Positions 1-8,334 of a DNA stretch of 64,000 nucleotides are shown piece after piece. The stretch comes from Photobacterium obscurum (GTDB lineage: Bacteria; Pseudomonadota; Gammaproteobacteria; Enterobacterales; Vibrionaceae). A model generated the notes under the pieces. That model saw only the letters and a program-made list of their open reading frames with translations, was not told where the DNA came from and made no database searches. Location: positions 62,001 to 126,000 of the forward strand of contig NZ_JAKRRW010000006.1 of assembly GCF_026191635.1 (NCBI RefSeq), written 5' to 3'. Numbering within the stretch: the first letter of the stretch is position 1; each line of letters opens with the position of its first letter. The position numbers and the translations under genes are program-made.

Positions 1-25
1 TGACCTCCGACAAAGCCTGAGGTCA
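1..25 (-). terminator. Candidate terminator after the flavodoxin gene
   Basis: Inverted repeat tgacctc/gaggtca (1-7 and 19-25) with an 11-base loop lies 15 bases beyond the stop of the flavodoxin gene. The tail that would show a U-run on the minus strand is outside the window, so the call is tentative. Confidence 0.5.
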
Positions 26-40
26 TTTAACTTCGTTTTA

Positions 41-535
41 CTACAGTGACGCTTTTAGTAGCTCAGCCCACTTGTCGACACGTTGCTGGGTAAGGTTAGC
101 CTGGCGCTCAACATCAATAGCAAGACCTAAAAATTGACCGTCTTCTTCGGCGCGAGACTCACTATGCTCATAGCCTTCGGTTGGCCACTGACCAATAATC
201 TCAGCTCCAGCGTCTTCACACACATCGGCAAGATCGGCCATGGCGTCGACAAACGTATCGGCATATTCCAACTGATCACCTAATCCGAAAATGGCGACTT
301 TGGTCTCCGCTAGATCGAGATCTTCAATCTCATTTAAGGCGTAGTCCCAGTCAGACTGAACTTCCCCATGGTTAACAGTCGGCGTGCCCATGATAACCAG
401 CTCGTACTGGGGCAGGTCATCGACATCAATGTCGGCAATATCCTGGCTGCTGACGTTAAACTTTTCAGCAATCTGAGCGGCTACTTTTTGGGTAGAACCT
501 GAATCACTACCATAGATAACAGCGATATTTTCCAT
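41..535 (-). CDS. Flavodoxin
   Basis: Cytosolic FMN-binding electron carrier of 164 residues, the length of long-chain bacterial flavodoxins. The N-terminus IAVIYGSDSGSTQKVA is the phosphate-binding loop that holds FMN, and the GTPTVNHGE and FGLGDQLEYAD segments match the two isoalloxazine-flanking loops. The protein is strongly acidic, as expected for a partner of ferredoxin-type oxidoreductases. It is the last gene of the minus-strand unit rdhC, small membrane protein, nifJ, flavodoxin, 23 bases after nifJ. That position makes it the likely electron acceptor of the pyruvate oxidoreductase. Delivery onwards to the RdhC flavoprotein and to reductive dehalogenase is inference. Seen directly: fold motifs and synteny. 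Known: NifJ reduces flavodoxin in enterobacteria. Confidence 0.93.
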   Translation of the reverse strand: MENIAVIYGSDSGSTQKVAAQIAEKFNVSSQDIADIDVDDLPQYELVIMGTPTVNHGEVQSDWDYALNEIEDLDLAETKVAIFGLGDQLEYADTFVDAMADLADVCEDAGAEIIGQWPTEGYEHSESRAEEDGQFLGLAIDVERQANLTQQRVDKWAELLKASL

Positions 536-558
536 TGTTTTCTCTCTACTTTATTTAA

Positions 559-3500
559 CTATTTCCAATCCGCTAGTTGATCTAGCAGTGATTGTTTATG
601 TTCAGCTTGTGCCTGCAGGGAATCGATTCTCTCCAGATAGCTCTGGTGATCCCTTGCGGAAAGTTGTTTAAACCGGTTTTGCTGGCCAACAAAATCACTG
701 ATTGGGTGTTTGGCCGGACGGGAATCCAGTTGCAGGGCAGCCTTACCTTTATTTTTGCGGCGAGGGTCGAAGCGATACAGCGGCCATAAGCCACTTTCAA
801 CCAATAGCTTTTGTTGCTCGATCCCCTTCGACATGTTGATACCGTGGGTAATGCAGGATGCATAAGCAATGATCAAGGAAGGACCGGGATAGGCTTCCGC
901 CTCCTGAATTGCTTTGAGGCACTGGTTCATATTGGCGCCAAGCGCGACGGTGGCGACATAGGCATTGCCGTTGATCATCGCCGTGATACCAAGATCCTTA
1001 CCCGCATTGGGTTTACCTTCACTGGCAAATTTGGCGATAGCGCCGGTTGGTGTCGCTTTAGACTGCTGACCGCCGGTATTGGCATATACCTGGTTGTTCA
1101 GAACCACAATATTGACGTTTTTATCGCTGGCCAGAACATGGTCCAGGCCACCGAATCCGATATCGAAGGCCCAGCCGTCACCGCCTAAAATCCAGACGCT
1201 TTTGGCAACAAGCGCGTCCGCATGTTGCTGGAGAGGGTGAGCTTCACTGACCATTAACTTCAGCTGCTTGACGTTTTCACGTTGGGCACTAATCCCTTTT
1301 GTTGAGGAATCTGAAGCGAGTTCGACGAGATCCTTGTAGAGTATTTCCGGGATCTCACTTTTTTCCTTTTCCAGTAGGTGTAGAGCGATTACCTTGTCGC
1401 TATCCACTGCCATTCGCATACCCAGGCCAAATTCTGCGTTGTCTTCAAACAGTGAGTTTGCCCATGCCGGACCCTGGCCGTTGGCATTTTGAGCATAAGG
1501 GGTGGTCGGTAAATTGCCGCCGTAGATCGATGAGCAGCCCGTGGCGTTGGCGATCAGCATGTGATCACCGTAAAGCTGGGTCAGCAGTTTGATATAGGGT
1601 GTCTCACCGCAGCCGGAACAGGCTCCGGAGAACTCCAATAGCGGTTCCAGAAGCTGACTGCTTCTTGCATCAATGCGCTTGATATCTATTGGTTCAAGTT
1701 CAGGGAGCTGGGTGAAATACTCGAAGTTTTCTTGTTGCTCGGATGGAATGTTATCTCTGGCAACCATTGCCAGAGCGCTCTGAGTTTGCTCACCTTCACT
1801 TTTGGCTGGGCACATCTCGACGCAGAGCTGGCAACCGGTACAGTCTTGTGGGGATATCTGTAGGGTGTACTTTTCACCTTGGAAGTCGCGCAATTTGTAG
1901 TCGGTGGTCTTAAATGAGCACGGCGCATCGTCAAGATCGAGCTTGTTGCTGACCATTTTGGCGCGAATCGCCGAATGAGGGCAAACCAGGCTACAGGTGT
2001 TGCACTGGGTACAAGCCTCTTCGTTCCACTGCGGAACACTTGATGCGATATCCCGTTTTTCCCATTTGCTGGTTGCGGTCGGCCAGGCTCCGTCAACCGG
2101 GAAGGCACTGACGGGCAGCAAATCGCCTCGGCCATGCATCAGTTCTGCCGTGACCTTTTGCACAAACTCAGGCGCCTTGCTCGATACTGCTGGAACGATA
2201 ATCGGGGCTTTCAGACTGGTTGCCTCAATTGCGACAGGGTGTAGCTTAGCGTCAGTCCCTTTCACGGCGGCAAGGTTTGAACACAAGACCGCTTTGCCTT
2301 TATTTTGATAGGTCTTAATGATGGCTTGGTTTTGCAGCTCCAACGCTTTGCCGGAATCCATCAGGTCGGTCAGCAGGAAAAAGGCGCGCTGCATAATGTT
2401 GTTGATTCGGCCTTTGATCCCTTTTTCATTCGCCAGCTTACTCGCATCAATGGTGTAAACCTTGAGGCCTTTTTTGATGATATGTTGCTGTTCTCTATAA
2501 CCGAGTTGATGCCATAGTTCGCTCGCCGAGTAAGTGCTATTGAACAGGACGGTTGCACCTTGTTTGGCAAAGGAAAGCACATCGTTGTTTTTCAGCAGAC
2601 TGAATTGATGACAGCCAAGAAAGTCCGCGCCTTCGATTAGGTATGGCGCATCAATAGGGGCGTCATCAAAGCGAAGGTGGGACGTGGTCATGCCGCCTGA
2701 TTTTTTGGAGTCATAGACAAAGTAGCCCTGGGTAAACCAGCTGCTGTTGTTACCGACTATCTTGATGGTATTTTTGTTGGCACCGACTGTACCGTCTGAG
2801 CCCAGGCCAAAGAACATTGCATTGAGGTTGAAAGTGTCTTTAACCAGTGATTTTGTCGGTAGTGGCGGTAATGACAGACGGGTGACGTCGTCTTTGATGC
2901 CGACAGTAAAGTTGTGACTGAGGCTATTGGTAATGAGCGAGCTGAAAACAGCTTCGGCATGTTGGGGCGTCAACTCTTTTGAAGAGAGGCCATAGCGGCC
3001 GCCAAACACTCTTGGCATAGCGGTGTCGTAATACATGTTCCAGCTATGGCTGATTGCTGCCACGATATCCAGATAGAGTGGTTCGCCAATTGCGCCGGGC
3101 TCTTTGGTCCGATCCAGTACCGCAATGGTTTTAACACTGTCAGGAATACTCTTGATGCAGTGTTCAATGGCAAACGGCCTGAACAGGTGAACGCAAAGCA
3201 CACCCACTTTTTCGCCTTGTTTTTGCAGCGCCGAGACCGTCTTTTTCACCGTGCTGCACGCAGAGCCCATTATCACAATTAAATGAGTCGCCGCTTCGTC
3301 ACCGAAGTACTCGAAAGGCTGATACTGGCGTCCGGTGAGTTGGGTGAATTTATCCATCGCTTCGATAACTGCATCCGGGCAGCTGTCGTAATAAGTATTA
3401 ACGGCTTCTCGGGCCTGAAAGTAGGTATCCGGATTTTGTGAAGACCCTCTTAGCATCGGTGCGTCAGGCGTTAGCCTTCTTGCATAGCTCTGGTCGACCA

Positions 3501-4134
3501 GCTGCGGATTGATCATCTGCTTGAGAATATCATCATGCAGGTAGTCAATATGGTTAAGCTCATGGGAGGTTCTGAAGCCATCGAAGAAATGGACAAACGG
3601 GATCCGGCTTTTGAGGGTTGCCGCCTGTGCTATCAGGGCAAAGTCATGTGCTTGTTGTACTGAGTTGCTGGCCAGAATGGCAAAACCGGTTTGCCTTACC
3701 GCCATCACATCCGAGTGGTCACCGAAGATAGATAGGGCATGGGTGGCGACGGTTCGGGCAGCAACATGGAGCACAAATGGCGTCAGCTCTCCGGCGATTT
3801 TGTACATATTCGGGATCATCAACAGCAATCCCTGAGAAGAGGTGAATGATGTCGCTAACGAGCCCGCGCTTAGGGCACCATGCAAAAGACCGGCCGCGCC
3901 GCCTTCAGATTGCATTTCATAAATGCTTGGTACTACGCCTCTACAATTTGGCTGCTTGTTATTGCTCCATTCTTCGCAATGTTCAGACATGGCAGAAGAG
4001 GGAGTGATAGGGTATATCCCAATCACATCATTGCAGCGATAGGCAACGGATGCTGCTGCTTCATTCCCATCCACGATACGGATATCAGTCTCACATTGCA
4101 GAGAGGCAGACTTTTCTCTGTTTAGATTGGTCAC
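559..4134 (-). CDS. nifJ: Pyruvate:flavodoxin (ferredoxin) oxidoreductase
   Basis: Single-chain pyruvate oxidoreductase of 1191 residues, the usual length. It oxidises pyruvate and CoA to acetyl-CoA and CO2 and passes two low-potential electrons to flavodoxin or ferredoxin. The N-terminal half holds the pyruvate-binding domain I/II (YPITPSSAMSEHCEEW near residue 45). A ferredoxin-like domain has two CxxCxxCxxxCP motifs near residues 708 and 765. A CSGCGETPY motif with a further cluster ligand and the thiamine diphosphate segment GDGWAFDIGFGG (about residue 983) follow. The start is GTG at 4134, with AAGGAAAGGG just upstream. It begins 9 bases after the small membrane protein gene and is followed by flavodoxin. 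Linkage to rdhC is unusual: nifJ is normally a housekeeping or nitrogen-fixation gene. An FNR box heads the unit, fitting anaerobic expression. Confidence 0.96.
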   Translation of the reverse strand: MTNLNREKSASLQCETDIRIVDGNEAAASVAYRCNDVIGIYPITPSSAMSEHCEEWSNNKQPNCRGVVPSIYEMQSEGGAAGLLHGALSAGSLATSFTSSQGLLLMIPNMYKIAGELTPFVLHVAARTVATHALSIFGDHSDVMAVRQTGFAILASNSVQQAHDFALIAQAATLKSRIPFVHFFDGFRTSHELNHIDYLHDDILKQMINPQLVDQSYARRLTPDAPMLRGSSQNPDTYFQAREAVNTYYDSCPDAVIEAMDKFTQLTGRQYQPFEYFGDEAATHLIVIMGSACSTVKKTVSALQKQGEKVGVLCVHLFRPFAIEHCIKSIPDSVKTIAVLDRTKEPGAIGEPLYLDIVAAISHSWNMYYDTAMPRVFGGRYGLSSKELTPQHAEAVFSSLITNSLSHNFTVGIKDDVTRLSLPPLPTKSLVKDTFNLNAMFFGLGSDGTVGANKNTIKIVGNNSSWFTQGYFVYDSKKSGGMTTSHLRFDDAPIDAPYLIEGADFLGCHQFSLLKNNDVLSFAKQGATVLFNSTYSASELWHQLGYREQQHIIKKGLKVYTIDASKLANEKGIKGRINNIMQRAFFLLTDLMDSGKALELQNQAIIKTYQNKGKAVLCSNLAAVKGTDAKLHPVAIEATSLKAPIIVPAVSSKAPEFVQKVTAELMHGRGDLLPVSAFPVDGAWPTATSKWEKRDIASSVPQWNEEACTQCNTCSLVCPHSAIRAKMVSNKLDLDDAPCSFKTTDYKLRDFQGEKYTLQISPQDCTGCQLCVEMCPAKSEGEQTQSALAMVARDNIPSEQQENFEYFTQLPELEPIDIKRIDARSSQLLEPLLEFSGACSGCGETPYIKLLTQLYGDHMLIANATGCSSIYGGNLPTTPYAQNANGQGPAWANSLFEDNAEFGLGMRMAVDSDKVIALHLLEKEKSEIPEILYKDLVELASDSSTKGISAQRENVKQLKLMVSEAHPLQQHADALVAKSVWILGGDGWAFDIGFGGLDHVLASDKNVNIVVLNNQVYANTGGQQSKATPTGAIAKFASEGKPNAGKDLGITAMINGNAYVATVALGANMNQCLKAIQEAEAYPGPSLIIAYASCITHGINMSKGIEQQKLLVESGLWPLYRFDPRRKNKGKAALQLDSRPAKHPISDFVGQQNRFKQLSARDHQSYLERIDSLQAQAEHKQSLLDQLADWK

Positions 4135-4143
4135 ACCCTTTCC

Positions 4144-4374
4144 TTATTGGTATTTATTAGTTACTGAAGAGTCATACTCTTGGGCCCATTGAAGTACATC
4201 TTGTCGTAGTTGCTCTTTCTTTTCTTCTTCGCTTAGTTGAACGTCCAGAGAGAAGACATACTGAGGCTCTTGAGAGCGGTTTGCGTAGTAAGCAGCGCTA
4301 AGGTCTTCTTTCAGGGTCAGTAGAATTAAGCTGGCAACAACAAAATAGAAGGCGGTTAGGATTTTCTTTCTCAT
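4144..4374 (-). CDS. Small single-span membrane protein following rdhC (copy 1)
   Basis: A 76-residue protein with one N-terminal hydrophobic segment (ILTAFYFVVASLILLTL) and a charged, probably periplasmic tail with a helical stretch (SEEEKKEQLRQDVLQWAQEY). It starts two bases after the stop of the upstream rdhC, behind a strong gaggagg ribosome site, and is followed closely by nifJ. Two other rdhC genes in the window (ending at 9934 and 41029) are also followed directly by a small single-span protein. Copies 2 and 3 resemble each other clearly, this one only in layout. No function is recognised. The constant position suggests a subunit or assembly factor of the RdhC flavoprotein. Confidence 0.75.
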   Translation of the reverse strand: MRKKILTAFYFVVASLILLTLKEDLSAAYYANRSQEPQYVFSLDVQLSEEEKKEQLRQDVLQWAQEYDSSVTNKYQ

Positions 4375-4376
4375 GG

Positions 4377-5612
4377 TTATGCCTCCTCGATTTTCACGGA
4401 GATAGATTGTGCCGCGGCCGGTTGCTTATTGCCGGTGGCCATTCTCTTTTTCTTCTTATTTGGTTTGGTTGCCTGTTTGTACCAATCTTTGAGAAAGACG
4501 ATGTAATCCGTCATCGCTGTGATCGGGCACAGGGTCTTGCACCAAGGGCGGTGAACGAGCAAAGAAGTGATCAACACCAACAGCGTCAGGATAAATAGGT
4601 ACAGCGAGCCGACCATGCCAAACATGATGCCGAATGGTTCGTAGCTAAATGCTGACGGGTTTCTGAAATACAGGCCGCACGCAAGCGTGGCGAGTAACAG
4701 AAAACGCGGGAACCACTGAAAGGCTTTATGTTTCAGGCTGATTGTCTTTGAGTTGGTAAGCTTGGACAGGCACTGTTGGGTGATCCCCATCGGGCATAGC
4801 ATCTGGCAGTAGAGGTTTTTATTAAACAGCAAAATATAACCAAGACTCAGTACCAACAGGACGAAGGCGGTATAGTTACCTAAGCCGGATCTCCAAGATC
4901 CCGAAATCAAGATCCCCATGGTAGAGGATGAAATCAGCGAGGCAGAATAGAAGCCAAATATTCCCAGTGACGCTATCATCAGTGTCCACTGTATTTTTAC
5001 TTTATGAATGCTGCCAGAGCGGCTGATAAATACAGCCAGGAAGAACATAACAACGGCCAGCAGATCCAGAAAGCCAACCGTATCTAATGGACTGGTTTGT
5101 TCCTTTAGCTGATAATTGAAAAGCTGTTGCCTGACGGGTTCGGCGGCCTCATTCACCCCTTGCAAAATACCGTTAGAAGAGAGAGTCGCACCACTGATAC
5201 CATCAGCCTGGATCTGCTTGCGGCTGGTTTCACCCAATATTTTGTTAACCAGGCCGTTTTCAATTACTTTATTAACATAAGAAGACGTATCTTTTATCGA
5301 TAAAATACTGGCTTGTTGAACGGTTCCTTTATTATCGAGTTTTAACGCAATATTCAGCTCTCCACCGTAGCCGATACCGGTCCCGATACCTAACCAGGAT
5401 TTGATTTCTTCACCTTCAATAATTTGGAACAGGTTTTCTTCAATCTTTACCAGCTGCTGATTTTCCTCAATTAAAGACTCGAGCATCGTAAACTGGCGAT
5501 CCGATATTTGTATTCCACCGAACCACCAAGCTGCAATAAGAATAAATAGCGACATTACTGAGGCTATTTTTTCAATTACCTGATTAGATTTTCTTTTAGA
5601 TTTTCTGGCCAT
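4377..5612 (-). CDS. rdhC: RdhC/NosR-like membrane flavoprotein with Fe-S motifs (copy 1)
   Basis: A 411-residue membrane protein of the NosR/PceC family. After an N-terminal transmembrane helix comes an extracytoplasmic FMN-binding domain with the flavinylation motif DGISGATLSS (residues 137-146, Thr143 the expected FMN-bearing residue). About five more membrane helices follow. Two polyferredoxin-type motifs, CQMLCP and CKTLCP, sit in cytoplasmic loops or the tail. Family knowledge: PceC/RdhC proteins carry covalent FMN added by ApbE and are thought to move electrons across the membrane or help RdhA maturation. This is the first gene of an FNR-box-led unit with a small membrane protein, nifJ and flavodoxin. 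It is more divergent from the copies at 9934 and 39770 than those two are from each other. Confidence 0.88.
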   Translation of the reverse strand: MARKSKRKSNQVIEKIASVMSLFILIAAWWFGGIQISDRQFTMLESLIEENQQLVKIEENLFQIIEGEEIKSWLGIGTGIGYGGELNIALKLDNKGTVQQASILSIKDTSSYVNKVIENGLVNKILGETSRKQIQADGISGATLSSNGILQGVNEAAEPVRQQLFNYQLKEQTSPLDTVGFLDLLAVVMFFLAVFISRSGSIHKVKIQWTLMIASLGIFGFYSASLISSSTMGILISGSWRSGLGNYTAFVLLVLSLGYILLFNKNLYCQMLCPMGITQQCLSKLTNSKTISLKHKAFQWFPRFLLLATLACGLYFRNPSAFSYEPFGIMFGMVGSLYLFILTLLVLITSLLVHRPWCKTLCPITAMTDYIVFLKDWYKQATKPNKKKKRMATGNKQPAAAQSISVKIEEA

Positions 5613-5725
5613 AATTTATCTACCAATGGGCTGAGTAGCGATTTCCCCTAGGTTTCGAAGGGAAAATATTTATCATCCATGGTAGTTAGTCGCTGAATGG
5701 TGAAAAGGTAAATATGGGACTTTTC

Positions 5726-5769
5726 CAGATACAAATAATCCTTAGAAAGTCACGGTTGATAAAGATCAA
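5726..5769 (-). promoter_or_regulatory. FNR-box promoter for rdhC-nifJ-flavodoxin unit
   Basis: A perfect FNR consensus, TTGATAAAGATCAA (5756-5769), lies 143 bases upstream of rdhC. On the minus strand a TGTATCT element (5733-5727) begins 23 bases beyond the box and can act as an extended -10. This puts the box centre near -43, close to the class II activator position. The box near 33256 shows the same arrangement. Inferred role: anaerobic activation by FNR. Confidence 0.75.
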
Positions 5770-5792
5770 TAATAAAGTTCATTGCATGAGTA

Positions 5793-5812
5793 ATAGGGGC
5801 CTCAGCCCCTAT
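5793..5812 (-). terminator. Hairpin between rdhB1 and the FNR promoter
   Basis: Perfect 8-base stem ataggggc/gcccctat with a ctca loop, starting 5 bases past the rdhB1 stop. The following minus-strand bases are only moderately T-rich, so it may be a leaky terminator or an RNA-stabilising end. It separates the TetR-linked unit (cytochrome, fklB, rdhAB) from the FNR-linked unit (rdhC onwards). Confidence 0.6.
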
Positions 5813-5817
5813 AAATA

Positions 5818-6102
5818 TTACTTGGCAGCTTTGAGGCCCGGGATGACCAGATGACGCCAGGTCATGATGATTATCAGCAAACCAGAGCCGGTGAAAATAG
5901 ACAGTCCCATCGCGCCGGATTGCGGATAACCTTCGATGAACGAAGAGCCACTCCAGGCGATACCAAATAGCATATCCAACACCCCGGCCAGCAGCAGCGG
6001 AAGGGTATACCATTTAAGCTTGATCACCTGATGGGCATAAACCATGCCGTTGATTGCCAACATGCTGATCACGCCCAGCGAGAACCATTGCAGTGCTTCC
6101 AT
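5818..6102 (-). CDS. rdhB: Reductive dehalogenase membrane anchor (copy 1)
   Basis: A 94-residue, very hydrophobic protein with three predicted membrane helices, the layout of RdhB/PceB anchors that tether RdhA to the outer face of the cytoplasmic membrane. It starts 12 bases after the stop of rdhA1, as expected for an rdhAB pair. A conserved loop EGYPQSGAMGL is shared almost exactly with the anchor at 39413 (EGIAQSGAMGL), so the two belong to one subtype. The anchor at 36138 lacks this motif. Sequence similarity between RdhB families is always weak, so the assignment rests mainly on position, size and topology. Confidence 0.85.
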   Translation of the reverse strand: MEALQWFSLGVISMLAINGMVYAHQVIKLKWYTLPLLLAGVLDMLFGIAWSGSSFIEGYPQSGAMGLSIFTGSGLLIIIMTWRHLVIPGLKAAK

Positions 6103-6114
6103 TAGTTATGCTCC

Positions 6115-7593
6115 TTAGGCTTTACCGGCTGTGCCGATGTTATTTTTCATAGAGGTGTTGGTACGCATACCTTCGCCGGATGCCCAGAATTTCTCTACCT
6201 TGACCGGGATCGGGGTACGGCTCTGGCCACCGTAGCCAAATGCCGGGTGCGCTTCTGCCATCAGGGAGTGAATGAATTTCGGCATCAGTGGGTTAACCGA
6301 CATGATGAACCAGTGATGCCAGAAATCTGGCTCGTTAAAGGTACAGCTGGCCACACAGTTCAGGCATGACGTATCGTTATCCATCCAGAAGTTGAAGCAG
6401 CGCTTAGAGTCTGAGTGCCACTTTTTGATCCCGACATGGCTGTTCCAGGTGTAATCGGGTTCGTCGCTGAACTCATAGGTTGGGGTAAAGCTTGGCTCGA
6501 CATCTTTACTGACGGCACCGGAAGGACAGGCTTCGGCACATTTCATGCAACTCTTACAGAACTCGCGAATCCCCCAGGTATGAGGTTGATCGTAAGCATC
6601 TTCAAAGTCGATGTTGGTAAAGACTTTACACAGACGGACACGCGGACCCACCCCCGGCATGATGCAAGAGCCGTTTCGGCCCCCTTCGCCTAAACCAGCC
6701 AAAATCGCGTATGCGACAGAGTTAGCCAGATCGTTGCCGGCACCCACAGCGTTGTAACCACAGCCGCGAATAAACTTGGCAACCTGACAGGCGATTTTAC
6801 CCATGTCGCTATAGCCGTTACCGGTTGAGCCCTCGGAAGTCCATGACGGTGCGGTAGCCACGTTATCGTAGTCCATCGGCGTGGCGATAACGATCACCGA
6901 TTTTGGTTTGAACGGGAAATCTTTTTCCCAGGAAAGGGTGCGCTCATCAACGGCGTCATACAGCGGATCATAAACAAAACGCTTGTCGAACTTGGCGATA
7001 CCCACACGGACGGCACCAAACAGGCGAGCGGTAGAGCGGATCATATCAGCGGCACGTTTGCCGCTTCCCCAGTCAAATTTCTCCTCAACCACGTCAGTCT
7101 GATCCCAGCTGTGCATCGGGGTGTTTGGCTGGGTAAAGGCCGAAGCCCGTGATTTGGCAACAACCAACGGATACCAGGCGGCGTGGCCGATAGCGCGGTC
7201 AGCCTGACCGTAACCGACTTTATTGTTGTCGAAATGATCGCGGTTTTCGAAGGTCTGGATCGCGTCATTAAAATTGAAATCTTTTTTCCACAGACGGGCA
7301 TATTGCTCGGCACGTTCAGGGTTTCTGACTTTTGACAGATAAGGGCTTGTTGCATGACACAGCATAACGTCACGCTGGTCTTTCGGCTTAAAAATGGATT
7401 CGTCAATTTCGATTCCTGGCGTATTGGTCGAGCCCTCAAGGGAGGCTTTCGAAGCACCCAATACGGCCCCGCCAGTCAGCATGGCCGCACCACCGCCCAG
7501 CACGGTTTTCTTAAAGAAACCACGGCGGGACATGTTCGGCAGATCGTCATCAATCTGATCGGCTACGTTCTGGTTTTCTACTTGATTTGTCAT
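6115..7593 (-). CDS. rdhA: Respiratory-type reductive dehalogenase (copy 1)
   Basis: A 492-residue corrinoid and Fe-S enzyme that removes halogen from organohalides as terminal electron acceptors. It has a Tat signal with SRRGFFKK (Arg23-Arg24), so it is folded with cofactors in the cytosol and exported. The central corrinoid-binding domain contains the family segments GLGEGGRNG and GPRVRLCKVFTN. The first cluster motif is Cys346, 349, 352, 356 (CKSCMKCAEACP); the second is Cys399, 410, 413, 417 (CLNCVASCT). The last cysteine of the second motif is followed by Thr rather than the usual Pro. Close paralogue of the enzyme at 37822, which has a 36-residue insertion missing here. The substrate cannot be told from sequence; marine relatives suggest bromo- or chlorophenols or similar natural halides. 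Third gene of the cytochrome-fklB-rdhA-rdhB unit. Confidence 0.93.
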   Translation of the reverse strand: MTNQVENQNVADQIDDDLPNMSRRGFFKKTVLGGGAAMLTGGAVLGASKASLEGSTNTPGIEIDESIFKPKDQRDVMLCHATSPYLSKVRNPERAEQYARLWKKDFNFNDAIQTFENRDHFDNNKVGYGQADRAIGHAAWYPLVVAKSRASAFTQPNTPMHSWDQTDVVEEKFDWGSGKRAADMIRSTARLFGAVRVGIAKFDKRFVYDPLYDAVDERTLSWEKDFPFKPKSVIVIATPMDYDNVATAPSWTSEGSTGNGYSDMGKIACQVAKFIRGCGYNAVGAGNDLANSVAYAILAGLGEGGRNGSCIMPGVGPRVRLCKVFTNIDFEDAYDQPHTWGIREFCKSCMKCAEACPSGAVSKDVEPSFTPTYEFSDEPDYTWNSHVGIKKWHSDSKRCFNFWMDNDTSCLNCVASCTFNEPDFWHHWFIMSVNPLMPKFIHSLMAEAHPAFGYGGQSRTPIPVKVEKFWASGEGMRTNTSMKNNIGTAGKA

Positions 7594-7647
7594 AAAGCAC
7601 CATTCTCTTTATAGAAAAGGGAATTAAAAAATGTTGGAAAACAAAGG

Positions 7648-8277
7648 TTAAACAACTTGGATTAATTCGATATCGAAGATCAGGGCCGCGTTGCCCGGAA
7701 TTTTCGGTGGCTTACCCATCTCGCCGTAAGCCAGTTCCGCCGGTACATATACGCGCCATTTAGAACCCTCAGGCATCATCTGTAAGACTTCGGTCCAGCC
7801 CGGGATCACGCTCTGGATCGGGAATTCAGCTGGTTCGCCTCGCTCATAAGAGCTGTCGAAGACGTCGCCGGTGATCAGCATGCCGTGATAATGGACGATG
7901 ACGTTGTCGACCAGACCGGCCTGGCGGCCTTCCCCCATTTCCACCACCTTGTATTGCAGGCCGCTGTCAGTGGTAATGATTCCAGGTTTCAGCGCGTTTT
8001 CTGCCATAAAGGACTGGCTCTGCCCGGCGAGTTCTGCGGCTTCTTTCTGTCGAGCCACTTCCACTCGGGCGGCAATAGTCTTGAATGCAGTCTCCACTTC
8101 CTGCTCGGTGAGCGGGGCCTCTTTCTCATTGAAGCTGTCTAAGACACCGGCGAAAGCGGCTTCCATATCCAAGCCGTCAAAGTTGTGAGTCAGGAGGTGG
8201 CGGCCAAATTGCCACCCCATGCCGTAACTGACTTTTTGCTCATTGGTCTCGAGGGATATTGGCTTAATGTCTTTCAT
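7648..8277 (-). CDS. fklB: FKBP-type peptidyl-prolyl isomerase, FklB-like
   Basis: A 209-residue cytosolic isomerase. The N-terminal helical dimerisation domain (KVSYGMGWQFGRHLL) and the C-terminal FKBP domain (GLQYKVVEMGEG, VHYHGMLITGDVFDSSYERG, GSKWRVYVPAELAYG) match FklB/FKBP22 in order and length. There is no signal peptide, unlike FkpA or Mip. It lies 57 bases after a cytochrome gene and 54 bases before rdhA1 in the same direction. Many rdh clusters carry pceT, a trigger-factor-like isomerase that holds RdhA before Tat export. An FKBP in that place could do the same job; this is inference from position. It could also be a relocated housekeeping fklB. Confidence 0.9.
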   Translation of the reverse strand: MKDIKPISLETNEQKVSYGMGWQFGRHLLTHNFDGLDMEAAFAGVLDSFNEKEAPLTEQEVETAFKTIAARVEVARQKEAAELAGQSQSFMAENALKPGIITTDSGLQYKVVEMGEGRQAGLVDNVIVHYHGMLITGDVFDSSYERGEPAEFPIQSVIPGWTEVLQMMPEGSKWRVYVPAELAYGEMGKPPKIPGNAALIFDIELIQVV

Positions 8278-8334
8278 GGGAATTGCCTTTGGTTCTAAAC
8301 GTAGATTTTGATCTCGGTTTTAATCAGCTGGTGA

